From positions 6,432,793-6,496,792 of the forward strand of contig NC_034424.1 in the NCBI RefSeq assembly GCF_002078875.1: a DNA stretch of 64,000 nucleotides, in the 5' to 3' direction. The notes under the pieces are model-generated. The model did no database searches and was not told the origin of the DNA. It saw only the letters and a program-made list of their open reading frames with translations. Source of the stretch: Numida meleagris. Taxonomy: Eukaryota; Chordata; Aves; Galliformes; Numididae. Positions 40,801-52,800 of this stretch are shown in pieces; position 1 is the stretch's first letter; each line of letters opens with the position of its first letter. The position numbers and the translations under genes were made by a program.

Positions 40801-43800
40801 GATGGGTGGAATTTTCCCAGTACTCATGAATTTCTGGTTGCGACGCTAAACTTTCAGTCTTGATGCGCGTTGTTTTATCACAATTCCTGCTGGAAGGGAT
40901 GTACAAAGATGCCAAAACATGTGATATTTGAAACATGTGCAGAATGCTTAAAGGTGTCTGTGCAAGGGAGCTGAAGGAGACCTCCAAAGCCACACACGAA
41001 TCCATGCTAAGGTGGGATTCTGCCCGATCTGACATCCCCTGCGAGGTGAACTCTAGAGAATCAGGGCAAGCACTTGGAGCCCCGGGAATGGCACAGAAAA
41101 ATAAGTGGGTGCACTCTGCCATTGGGTGCCAGCACATCCTGGGAGATTCTCCAGTTCCAGGAGTCAAACTGCTTCCATTCTTCATGAGGGAAGGAGAAAC
41201 ACCACGGCCTACAAGCAATTAAAATGCAATTGTGATGGGAACCAGGCAGCATCTCTTTATCTGATCGCTTCCCGTTAGTCTTCTGTGAAGCCTGAGGATC
41301 AAAATCCTCCGGTTTTGTGACTGTTCTCAAAAAAAACCTGAAGCCAGCACAAGAGGAAAAAAAAAATCTAACAGGTCGAAGTAACATTTAATTAACAATT
41401 TAGCTAACAATACACCAGGTTGTTGCTTCTTCTGAGGAGTACTGAGGATTACGTGGTAACCCTGATATCTTGCTAATTTTGGTGATGACTGATGAGAAGA
41501 GATCAGCAATACTCTTCATGTTGCTCGTATGCTCACGTACATCTATACAGCACTGAATAATATAGATGCTTACATACTTCCTCCTTCTAAAGCCTGATGG
41601 TGAGAAATAAAACATAAACAAGTCAGACAGCAAGCTCTGCTCTCCTCTTGATTAGCAAACATACCTATCACTTCAACACAATGGGGGAACATAGCTTGTT
41701 GGCTGTTCAATGGCATTACAAAGTACATCAGCTGCCCTTGAACAGGAACAGTCACACTTAAAACGGCTGCATTAAAACTGTAAAACATCTTCTGCAGGCC
41801 AGAGGAACAAAAAAAAGGGGGAGGGGGAAGAAAGAAATCAGTATTATTCGAATTTTGCTGTGGTACTGACAGCAGGTAATGAAGAATACTGCAGTATGAT
41901 ATTCCTTTTCAATCATGTGGAACTGTCTCTGGAATGCAAGGGAAATTAATAACCTGTAATTGGAGTGGCACACGGCCTGTAAGCAACTAGCCATAGGTCT
42001 CCTGGCCTTTAGCACATGACCCAGAGGGCTATATAGCAAAGTAAAGTCTACAGCTTTTCTGATGAGGTAGTCAATCCATATGTTTTAAGTAGATTATGAA
42101 GCACGAGAGCTTTGAATAATCAATTCCTTTTCAACATAAGCTTGTGTGAGTTCCCAACTCTGAAAGTTGGGGGAACGAGGCTCTAGAGAGATTTTACTTT
42201 ATCATTAGAGAGGTCCAAAGATAAGTTTCTTGTAAAAATTACAGTTTGCTACAAAGAGATATCCAGACTAGGCAGTGTGGAAGCACATCTCTATTAAGGA
42301 GCAAAATTGAGGTACAGGAGTAATACCCACCCTCAGAAGTAATTCTGTGGAGCAGTTGAGCTCCAATGGCAGCCTGTGCTGAGTGCGGTGGGGCAGGAGC
42401 ATGGTGAGCCTCAAAAATGGCTCACATGGCAGAACTGGACTACAATCAGGTTCATATAGAAATGTATGCACAAATGAATTACGTTCTTGCCTAACGTCAA
42501 TAGCACACAGCACTTCCCTTTATCTCTCAGCCTGTTTTGGCCATGTTCATGGCCTGGACTACACAGCTGGCTGTGACCCTATGCAGTGACACAGGCAGCC
42601 CAAGGGTAAGGGCAGGCACGGCACAGGAACAGAAGCTGGAAGTGCCACTGCTTGTGATGGAACTGCTGCACGGACACCTAGAGAGCTCCTGTCTCCGTGA
42701 CTGTCAATCAGCACCTTCCAGCAGACCATTAAAAAATAAATTTACTTCCCAGAGCTTCAAAGCTTTTCACAGGTAAAAGGTACTTCGCATGAAAAGCACT
42801 TTCCCATGAAACTCACAGGAGTGTGGTCTATTAGCTCTGACCCAACCCATAGATCTGCAGGACTAATAGAAAACCCCATCAGGCAATCAGTTGACAAAAT
42901 CATACCATCTGCTCAAGACAAAAGTAACGGAACATTAAAGGCACAGTCTGAGAGGCAAAAACAGTGCTTGAGAGCTTACAGGGCATTATTCTCCAATAGC
43001 TTCGGTGCTGTCAGTGCTCCGAGCTATACAATTATCATATTTAAATGGATTCCTCCTCCACCTATTTCTCTTTAAAACAGACTTCTGAAGGGTATTGACT
43101 CACTTCTCCAATGCTATAAACCCCTGATTCTAAAGAGGGCATAAATGCATTTGCAGGCATAAATTCTGTCAGCTTTGCGCTGTAAAAACTGTAAGGTCCT
43201 TTTGACAGTACTGTCCATTTGCCCTTTATACTTCTCTCAGAGATTTTTTTTAGTGGAAGACTTTCTCTGCTAAGTCAGACGCCCGAGGCTCGGTCCCCGT
43301 ACCTGACAGTTAACATCTTGCCCTGAGTAGAAGCTACTGCCAAAGGCTGCCTTCCCAGATTGTGGTGTCAATCCTAAAATTAGCAAAGCATGCGATTCGC
43401 TTATTTTATTGCACTACAAACTCTGCGTTATTCACGTTAGGTCATTTTATTTGGGCCTTTCAGAGAATCACCCTGTTATCTCACCCCCGTTAAGACCCTC
43501 CGGTCGCCCCAATTTAACAACGTTCGAGAACGATTCCGCAGCGACCCACCGTCGCGTAGAACGACCGAGATTTTCACATAACACCGCCAGCACTCGGGGG
43601 CTCCTTCTTCCATCTCACAGCAAACAGTTGGGTAGAACCAACGACCCCCACTGCGGGCGGAGGCCGACCCGCTCCGGGGCAGCACCACGCGGGGCGGACA
43701 GCGCTCTCCGACCGCGGGGCGCCCGGCGCCGCTCCCGGTTGTGTGGCGCCACCTTCCGGCCGCGGCGGAACCGGCACCCCGGGAGCGCAGCCCGACTGCA

Positions 43801-46800
43801 GCGGCCCCGCGGCTCTCGGAACTCGATAGCGGGGCTCTCGGCTTCGAATTGCCGGGCTTTGCGAATCGCGGGACTCTCGGAATTGGGGAGCCCGAACACC
43901 GCACGCGTCGCTCTTTCCCGAGCGTTGAGGCCGATGCGATGCCGGCAAAGAAGGAGCGAACGTAAGGGATGAGGCCGGCGCGGTGTTTGCAAGCGCTGTA
44001 AACGCTTGTTTAATCATCTCATCCGATGGAAAATGCACGCAGGAATGCAGCCTGCGGTCGCTCATTTCACGTGTGCACCGCTGCTGACCGCCCGGAAGAA
44101 CAGGAATTATTTCGATACAATAAAACAACCGCATTTTAGATCTTTTTGTCTCTTCTAACACACCAGAGCCTCCTTTTCTTTTTTTTTCCTTCTTTTTTTT
44201 TTATTTTTTTTATTTTTTTACCCTGAGGTTTGTTGTCATTTAATAAAAATCAAGCGCATTAAAGAGAAGTGACAACAACATTTTTAAAGCAGGTGCAACC
44301 CCAAATCTTCAGTCAGGCGATATCAGATGATACGTGATAAATTCAGGCTTTCAGAAACCCATGATGAAGTCAAAGGAGCACGTTGTTCTTCCTCGGTTAC
44401 CGAGGCAGAGCTCTCCCCCTGCTCACAGCCAGAGACGGGGGACGCACTCAGCCCAGCGCTGCTTCACCTGCCAGGGGCACCTCCTGTTCAGCAATGGAAA
44501 TTCAGTCCAAGTTCAGCACCCACCACGCAAACGACAAATAAAGCTTCTCTCCTCTACAAATAGTCCCTGCAATGTTTTCGAGCGTCTCTGCATATCTGCC
44601 TAATGGCAGAAGCCATCAGCAAGCCCTGGCATGATCTAGTGGGCTGACAGCGAGGTCAGATCCACACACCTGGGTTCCCATCCCCAAACACAGGCTGATT
44701 GCAGCACGGCTCGAGCTGATTTAGGTCTCCTGCCTCAGTTTACCGCCTGCAAGACAGAAGCTGCTCTGAATTGCCTCAGAGGGATGTTTCCAACCTGCAA
44801 GTTTCTAAAACTAGCAAGAAATCATAAATTTGCACCACTGCTTCTTACTCCTTCAGCTTCGGCAGAGAGAATGCAGCTAAATGTCATTCAGCAAGCACAG
44901 TTCTCACCCAGGTAATGCATCGTTTCCAGGATAATCAACAAAGCTCCCTATTTCTTCCTTATTTCTAAACCAGTTCAGCTCTACTGAAGAGCACAGGGCT
45001 TGTGACAGGGCAGAATTTGGACTACAAAACCCCCTTTTTTACATTGACAATATTAAAAAAAAAAAAAAAAAAGACATTCATTCATTCTGACAGCCCTGGT
45101 GAAAAACACCTTGGCTTTCTATATCAAATATAGATTTCACCGTACGACGAGGAGGAGGAAGCTATGGGGTCTGTCATCCCCCAGCAGCGATGCTTGGTGC
45201 CAGCCCGCTCCCCTTGCTGCTCCCCCCGCCCACCGCCCGCATTCAGGGGCTCTCGGCCCCGCAAACAACCAGAGCAGCACCCAGCACCGCCCCAGCTCAC
45301 CTTACAGTGAGGTAGAAAACAGCGAATGAACGTCACGTTTCCAAAATGGAAAGCGATACGTAAGAGCTATTTAATGCCTTGCTTGTCATAATAAAGTGTT
45401 TCTGCATGCATGGCTCCCAGTAAAACGCAGCCAACGCCAGAATTTGATGATACACTCCACAGACCCTAAAAAGGGGTGCTGCCAGTGTGCAGTTATCTTA
45501 CAACAATCCTGTGATTTCTCCATCCCAAACTCCAAACAACAGAACAAAACAATTCAAGCTTTTTGCCCAGGAGCTGGTGCTGCAAGAAGAGCAGCCAGGA
45601 AATAAATAAATAACTTATTTCTATGTTTTCTAAGAATGACTGTCAGCAATAGAGATCAAAACAAACAAAAGATCAGTGCTCGGAATTGATACTCTGCTTT
45701 GCTGTTTAAAAGCCCCGACAAGCACGAGGCCCAGGACGGCCACAGCTCCCCTCCAACCCAGGAGGGTTTTGTGGCACTGTGGCAGTTCACAACGATCCCC
45801 GATGACTCCAAAGGGCGACTGTGGGCATCTGATCCCCTGTCACGTACAAAGTGCTTTAATCCCTCCCTCATGCAAACCCACCGACCCCAGCAGCGCTGTC
45901 TCTGCAAATGAAGACACCTATCGATACCCCGGTGACACGGACAACGGCGAACGCCGCTGCAAAACCGGGAGGATGGCAGCATTCCTATGGGCAGAACCGT
46001 GCCCACTAGCTGCCATCCCCACAACTGCTGCAGAAGGCAGCCTCGCCAGCCTCCCACATACAAACACAGCGTCCCTGCAGATGGCTTGCGATTTGCCTTG
46101 CTGTGTGTGTGCGCGTGGTTCTGTTTGTTTGGTGGTGGCGTGGTTTGTTTGGTTGTTGGTTTCTCCTTCTGCTTGTTTGCTTGTCTTAATCCTAACCGGG
46201 GCGGCATTAAAGGATACCTTCATAGCCGGCGTCTCCCCAGTGCCACCCGGAATACCTGGGAACCACAGGCAGCAGTTTGCATTGTTTGCATGTTGTGCAG
46301 AAGAAAGTCAGTGTATTCCAGATTTCCAAATAAAGGAAATAGGGGACGGCTCTAATTTATCACCCTGTCGTGATTCAACACATTCAAGAACAAAAGTAAA
46401 AACCAGAAAAGGAGAGGACAACTTACTGTCCGTGTGCCCTCACGTAAAGCTTTCTATTCTACGACCTTCCATCTGTTATTAAAATACGGACACCTAAACC
46501 AGGAAAAAAAAAATAGATATATTTTAATTTTATTTTGTTCTCTTGACCACCAATTTTCTCCTAGCAGGAAAAAAGGCTGCTACCTATTTTCCATAAAAAA
46601 AACCTTTGTAGCGGTCCCAGAGGAGAAGTCAAAAGTTTGACTTGAAAAACGGAGCTACTTCAAAAGCATTGTCAAACAGAGGTGAAGGTTTCTTAAAAAT
46701 GCATAAATTAAAGTAGGGTGTATTCATAAATACCTTCGTAACTTTACACAGTGCACGTGTGGCTGAGATGTGTGCGTAAATGAATGCGCGCCGTTGTTAT

Positions 46801-49800
46801 GAAATGAACTTAAATAAAGTAGGAAATCGATTTGTTTATTAGCTACTGTTTGGGCTCTGTGCGCGCCCGTGTGTGTGTGTGTGCTTGTGTGTGAAAAATG
46901 AAAGAAAAATGGAGAGTTTTTTTCAATAATAAAAAGGGAGTTGCACTGCAGGGCCCCTAAAGCTTGTGAAAAATTAAACTCGACGGATTCAAACTGTCCT
47001 ATTTCCACTTCAAAAGAGAAGAGGCACTGAGCTCTTCCCAACTTATCTTCAAACGCCCAGCACCCTAGAAAGTTTCTTAAAAAAAAATAAAGTCTCTAGT
47101 TCCCCCAAGCACTGTACCCGTTACTGTAGCTGCTGTCTCTCCCTCTTCTAATTATACCCATGTGAGTCTATTAATCAACTTGTAAATTATTTAGAGAGCC
47201 ATGCGCTGTCTTCAGCTAGTACAAACACACTGCATGCAAAGACTTGCTGAAAACCAATGGAGCTCCCAAAGGGTCTCTCTCCGATGTTCAGACAGCTTGC
47301 AGCTCGCCAGTACAGCGCTGCTAAAAACAAGAAATAACACTGAGCTTACCTCCTCAGATAGAAGGATTTACTCAGCCTTTCAACTCCGAAACTCTTTGCA
47401 AGTTTTTAAACAAAGAGGAGGCTGCTCTATTGTCAAACCCGTGCTTCTCACTTAGTGATGGGAATATTAATTTGATGACCAAAAAAAAAAAAAAAAACCA
47501 ACAACCCCACAAGTGCTTTCAGGGAGACTGTGATCACCGTCACCAGGGGACCCTGACTTTCAGAGCAGGCACCGAAAAGCACCCCTTTAAATCCATTCCA
47601 ATTTAAAGTAAGGGGGGAAATCAACCTTTGTACGGTAATAGTCGTCATTAGAAAACAGGAGAAATTAGGGAATTCCGGATTGTGCCCCCCACATGAAGAC
47701 TGCCATTGGGGACAGCTTCGTCTATTACTACTTGAAAAAGGAAGAGGAAAAGAAACCAGCACGGATTGTGTGTGTTCGATCCTAGCAGGCTGCACACACC
47801 GTGATGTTATCTGCCTTCCGTGAGTCTCTTTACCACCTGAATGCTCATTTTGGTGGGAAAAAAAAACAACATTACCCAAACTAATAGCAGTTCTCCCAGC
47901 TGAAAAGCAGAATCTTCCTGCTTCAGGGTTGTTGTTTTTTTCTGCCCTTCGTGCTGTTTTCTTGTCGTTTCCTTTTTTCTTGGCTCCATTTATTGCAGCC
48001 TTGCAAACGCATTAACTAACAGTGATCACTCCGTGCTATTTCACCACAAAGATGTGTAAAATTGAACAGGTAGAATGGCAAGCAAATTTCTTTTCAGTGG
48101 ACTGATGGCCTTCCTTTCTCTTGCCAATATTCTTCTGCTTCTGTTTTCATTACTAAAATGCAGCCCGGCCCTCGGAATTACAGCAATCTGGATCAACAAA
48201 TCCTGCATAAAGGCCTTCAAAGTGTTCATCAAGACAGAGGGGTCTGCGAATGGGCTCCATACGCACGCATCATTTGTCCACATTTGCCCTGAAATACTAG
48301 AAGGGAAGGACCAACCCATGGAACAGTCTTCTCACAATGTTTCAGTAGCAGCCAAATGGAAGGAATTCATTTGTAAGAGTTGTCTTGCTGCCTGGGGAAG
48401 GGTTGCTGCCTGGGAAAGGCTGCTAAGGGCACCTCTTCCCCCACACATTAGTCTTCCCATCTCGACCAAGCAAACAGCACGTGCTAAATTCAGCTTTACT
48501 GACTGAGATTTAAGCTAACTGGAGTTAGGGACCAGGAAGCTGGTATCAGATTCCAGGCAGGTCATTTTCTGCTCAGGGTATGTTTAGCTATAATTGCACA
48601 GCGTTCAGAGAAAACCACAATGTACTAAAGGAAAAAATCAGCACATTTCAGATGAGCTGTCCAAAGAATAAATCTGCGTTTCTGACAGACAGAGGCAGTC
48701 CGGCTGCTGAACTTTTAACTGAAAACACATATTAAAATATCCAGCACAGGCAAGAATGTTCTGAGAATTAAAAAATTAGAGGGTTCAAAAACGCATATGC
48801 TACCTTCATTAAGCAAAACAAATCACCATACAAAAAATGGAGAAGTTTGATGAAACAAGAGCCCAGGTCTTTATGAGAAAACAAACACTAGAAAATACTG
48901 AAAATGGGAATGCACTGAGTTGCCTTCTGGGATGAATAACAGAATTGTTTGAGCTGTTCTTGAAATACATGTAGTATACATGAAGCAGCAGTACAGGGAA
49001 GAAACAATAACAAGGAATGTTTGTGAATCCTGAAAACAAGGAGAGATCTGAGTTAGTCATCCAGAACTAGAACAGAATAGACAGCAGACAGCCTCAGTAA
49101 CTCCATAATGAGTTAGATTTGAATAAGCTTTTTTTTTTTTGAGCCTTTTTAGGACACCATGACATACCCTACTGGCGTATCTTCATTGACTAATTGTATG
49201 CAATCACTTGGTCCACAAGAAGGGAAACCACACTGAGACCCGTCCCCAAGGCAAGCATTTTAAGAATATATGAGGTGTGCCTCAGCATTTTATGGCACTG
49301 GTTTGATTTTGACTAGCAGTGATTTGAGTGCCACATTTCTCTTGGTCTGTCTTTGTTTCCAGGTTATTCAGTGATGCAATCACTCCCATGATTCCTTGCT
49401 CAAATGAAGCACTAAGCTTACTTGTGTTGTAACTAGAAATGTACTGAACGTTTTGAAGTTTTAATTGCTTTCACAGTTATAACACTGTGACAGTCCGTAT
49501 TTGTCCTCATTTACTGTTATTTGCTAAACTAACTCCATAAAAATGTCATTGTCTCGAAATGGAACGTAGTCAATAATAGCACAAGAATCTTCCCCCGTTA
49601 TTAACCTGGTTGTGAGCACGCAGCCCATCTTTCCTTCTCAGCATCCTCTGTTCTTTCATTTTCTCCAAGGCTCTTGTGAGGGCATTAATGAATTCTTGTT
49701 AGTGTTTACGAATGTAAATTCATTCTTTGTTATCCCTAGGAGAGGAGGATTAGCAAAGTGACAGAACTTATTATTTCTGGTATTGCTATATGATATTTAT

Positions 49801-52800
49801 TTTTATTCATCCATTAATTTTGTAGTGTGTCCAACTAAATAAAATATATGTGCATATAGAGCAAAAGCTATGAGGTTTCTTTAGCACGATACACTGAAAT
49901 ATAGTTACGATTCCCATTAACATTCAAAAGCACTATAGAGTTTTATCCTTGCATATTATATTAAAAAATTTGTCTAAATCTGAAATAATTTCTAATTTGG
50001 AGGAAGAAATGGATTACAACTTCAACTGTGTGTTCCTGAAATAAAAGTAGCTCCCTTGGACGAAGGATGTGCGTATTTTTAAGACTAAACACTACAATCT
50101 GCGCAATTATTTTCCTCTACTGGGAATACTTTCGATATCTTCTTTAAGGAACTTTAATTGTTAAGATGAAGTTTATAAAATACACACAGTAAAGAAAGCT
50201 CTTATAGGACTTAGCGTTGAATAGACAGATCACCCAAGCTCCCATCTCAGACATAACTGGAATCTAGAGAGAAAGGTGTTCACAGTGGCAGTCCTCCCCT
50301 CTATAGAATCATCACAGAAATCACAGATTGGTTTGGGTTGGAAGGAACCTTAAAGCCCACCCAGATCCAACCCTCTGCCATGGGCAGGGTTGCCACCCAC
50401 TAGATCAGGTTGCCCAGGGCCCCATCCAATCTGGCCTTGAACACTCCTGTAGAGTTCACTCCATAGGGATGAGAAAAAGTGAAACGATGCTATATACATA
50501 AGATTCTGAAATTAATGGATACCATCAAACAGGCACGGGTCCAGAGTCAGCTGGACTACACACATGCAGAAGTTATTTCCATACTTCAAGACCTCGGATA
50601 CATTGCAAATAATAAAGGCTAAGAACACTTGCCTTTGGGTTAAACAGGCATTCTGGTAATGCTGGATCTCTAAGTCAGAAAGTTCTCTCCTAGAAAGGGC
50701 AGCCATGAGCCATTAATCCATGAGCAAGTTTAGAGTTAAAAGATATTACCTAGTGGTTTGATGGAGGGATAGAATACCCAAAGCTGCAGGCTGCCAAAGG
50801 TCTTTTTGAAATGCTTAGGAAAGTACTGAATCTCTTCATATGGTATCAAGGGAACATCAGTTAATTTTATAGGCTCATGTTTCAGATCTGTGTAAGTCAG
50901 TCACAGAATTAAACTATTGTGCAAAAGAAAAAAAAAAAAAGACTTTTAAGCTTTGCACCTCACCAAATGGCTTCGCTTACCAAAAAAAAAAAAAAGAAAG
51001 AAAGAAGAAGAATAAGCTCGTTTTTTTGCTCAAAGTTCCATCAATACTGAAACTTAACTGAGATTGCTCAATTTTCAGCAGCATCTTCTCCCCGTATTTG
51101 TCTCATTGGTAACCAGGTGGCCTGTTGCTTGAAATAGGACTAATAATTCCTTTTCCAGGCCACTGTAATTTGGAAAAATAAACATGCTCGAACCGTACTG
51201 AAATGCAATTTATATTTTAGAACTATAGATCTTTTTTTGATTTTTAATATCCACCACAGAGAACTACCTTTGTGCAAGAAAGCTAACAAACATGCAAGTT
51301 TAAACTGCTGCCCTAAGGAGCTTACAGTATTTATGATTTATCTGAAATCACTTGCAGAACCATCATCCAAAAGCAATATATACTTAAATATTCTTTGTGG
51401 TATGCCCCTCCTACCACCAAAGAGGCTGATAAGAAATGAAGCACACGGAAACTTTATTTTTGAGGTAAAAATGCTTGTGTGAATCTAGATGAATCTACAG
51501 TCGCATTTTGTAAGTCTGCCTATATAAAAGCAGGCAGTCCTTATGATAGCCTTCTTGAAATTGAAATAAAAGTGAAACAGGATACTATGCTTTAGCAAGC
51601 AGTTTAAATATTTTTAAATTGCACATCTGTATCAGAATTTTGATTTTGAGATAAAAAAACATGGAATTCAAATTTTGGAAGGCGCACAAAAAATACTGAA
51701 TTCTACTGGAACAGTGCACTATTTGAAGGCGTTGAGGAAATTAAAAATCTAACTTCTGTTACACAGTGCTGTGAGTCACATGTAATGAATGGAGTTAAAC
51801 AGCCTCCAGATCGATGTAATACAGATTAGACTCCGATCAAGAAAAATTCACTCACATTTACTTTTTTACATTAATTTGTAACTACATTGTAATGAGACAA
51901 GGTGCCCTACCTGGGTATCCACTGTCAATATAAGGCTTAACGAGTTCTCCAAGTTTTGTCTTGTCTGCAACAGCTTCCTTTAGCAGTTGCCCACAGCAAA
52001 CTAAGAGGAAGGAAGAACAAAAAGACACAAGGTTAAATTTTAAAAAGGAAGCAACAAAGAAAAAAAAAAATAAAGCACAACACAGAAGCTGCATACTGGA
52101 ATAAGGTCACTGAATAAAATAAAAGTTGTAGGTTCTTCGGGTTTGTTGTTAGGATTATTTTCTTTTTGGCCAAGCAGAGGAAAAAGCAAAAAGACTGAGC
52201 AGGGGAGAATACCGAATAAAAAAGAATACATTTGGCAAAGATCGTATTAAAAACAGAGAGAAAGATACTAATCAAATATGGTACTGAAATAGTAACTCAA
52301 GGGATTGCTAGTGTTTTTCACTTCTTATAAAGTTATAATTAGTGAATAAAGTTTCACCTGCTGAACAGCATCTGAACGGCACTGCTGGGGGTGCAGGATA
52401 ATACGCAGCTCAAGGAAGCGACTCCCTGGATCGTTTAATGATCATGCAAGAATTATACTTAAAAAACTGCGCTAATGCAATATCATCATTGACTTCAAAT
52501 ACACAGAACACCAGGAGATGCAGATTTCAAGTTCCATTCAGGACAGCAGTGCACAAAATGCTGCTACTTTGGGATTGCACAGCACTTTTGGACCAGTTAT
52601 TGAGTTGCTGTGTCTGGCTGCCCCATATAAGCTCACGTTACTTCGTTTTACAGAGAGGGAACCAAGGTGAGGAGAAGTTCTGTGACATCACAGCATGCCC
52701 TAATTACACTTCATTTTGGTAAATATTAGATAACTGGGAGCATGCATTATTGTACAACCTTTCAACCACCAATTGTAAGTCACTTCTGCCCTGGAATCAA

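Larger units (their letters stand above)
38939..51910 (-). other. AK8: AK8 intron (13.0 kb) with CpG island and CR1
   Basis: The intron carries a poly(A) tract (40382-40403), a CpG-island-like segment (about 43480-44090), a T-rich tract (44170-44220), a (GT)n run (46869-46893) and a reverse-strand CR1 fragment (50304-50449). Two longer intronic open frames (45802-46482 and 48075-48506) have no recognised homology. Enhancer-like texture appears around 46690-47200. No additional AK8 exon is seen, and the flanking exons join in phase. Confidence 0.8.

Noticed and set aside
40613..41218. A 201-codon reverse-strand open frame
   Set aside because: It starts at TTG rather than ATG, is overlapped by open frames on the other strand, and contains no recognisable domain or splice context.
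43574..44161. Long reverse-strand open frames (up to 195 codons) over the CpG-rich segment
   Set aside because: High GC lowers stop-codon frequency and the tandem units repeat the same residues; several frames on both strands are open at once, which points to composition rather than coding.
46081..46200. Membrane-like segment [12 protein letters not shown]
   Set aside because: It is read from a GT-rich simple sequence (TGTGTG, TTTGGTGG), so the hydrophobicity follows from base composition.
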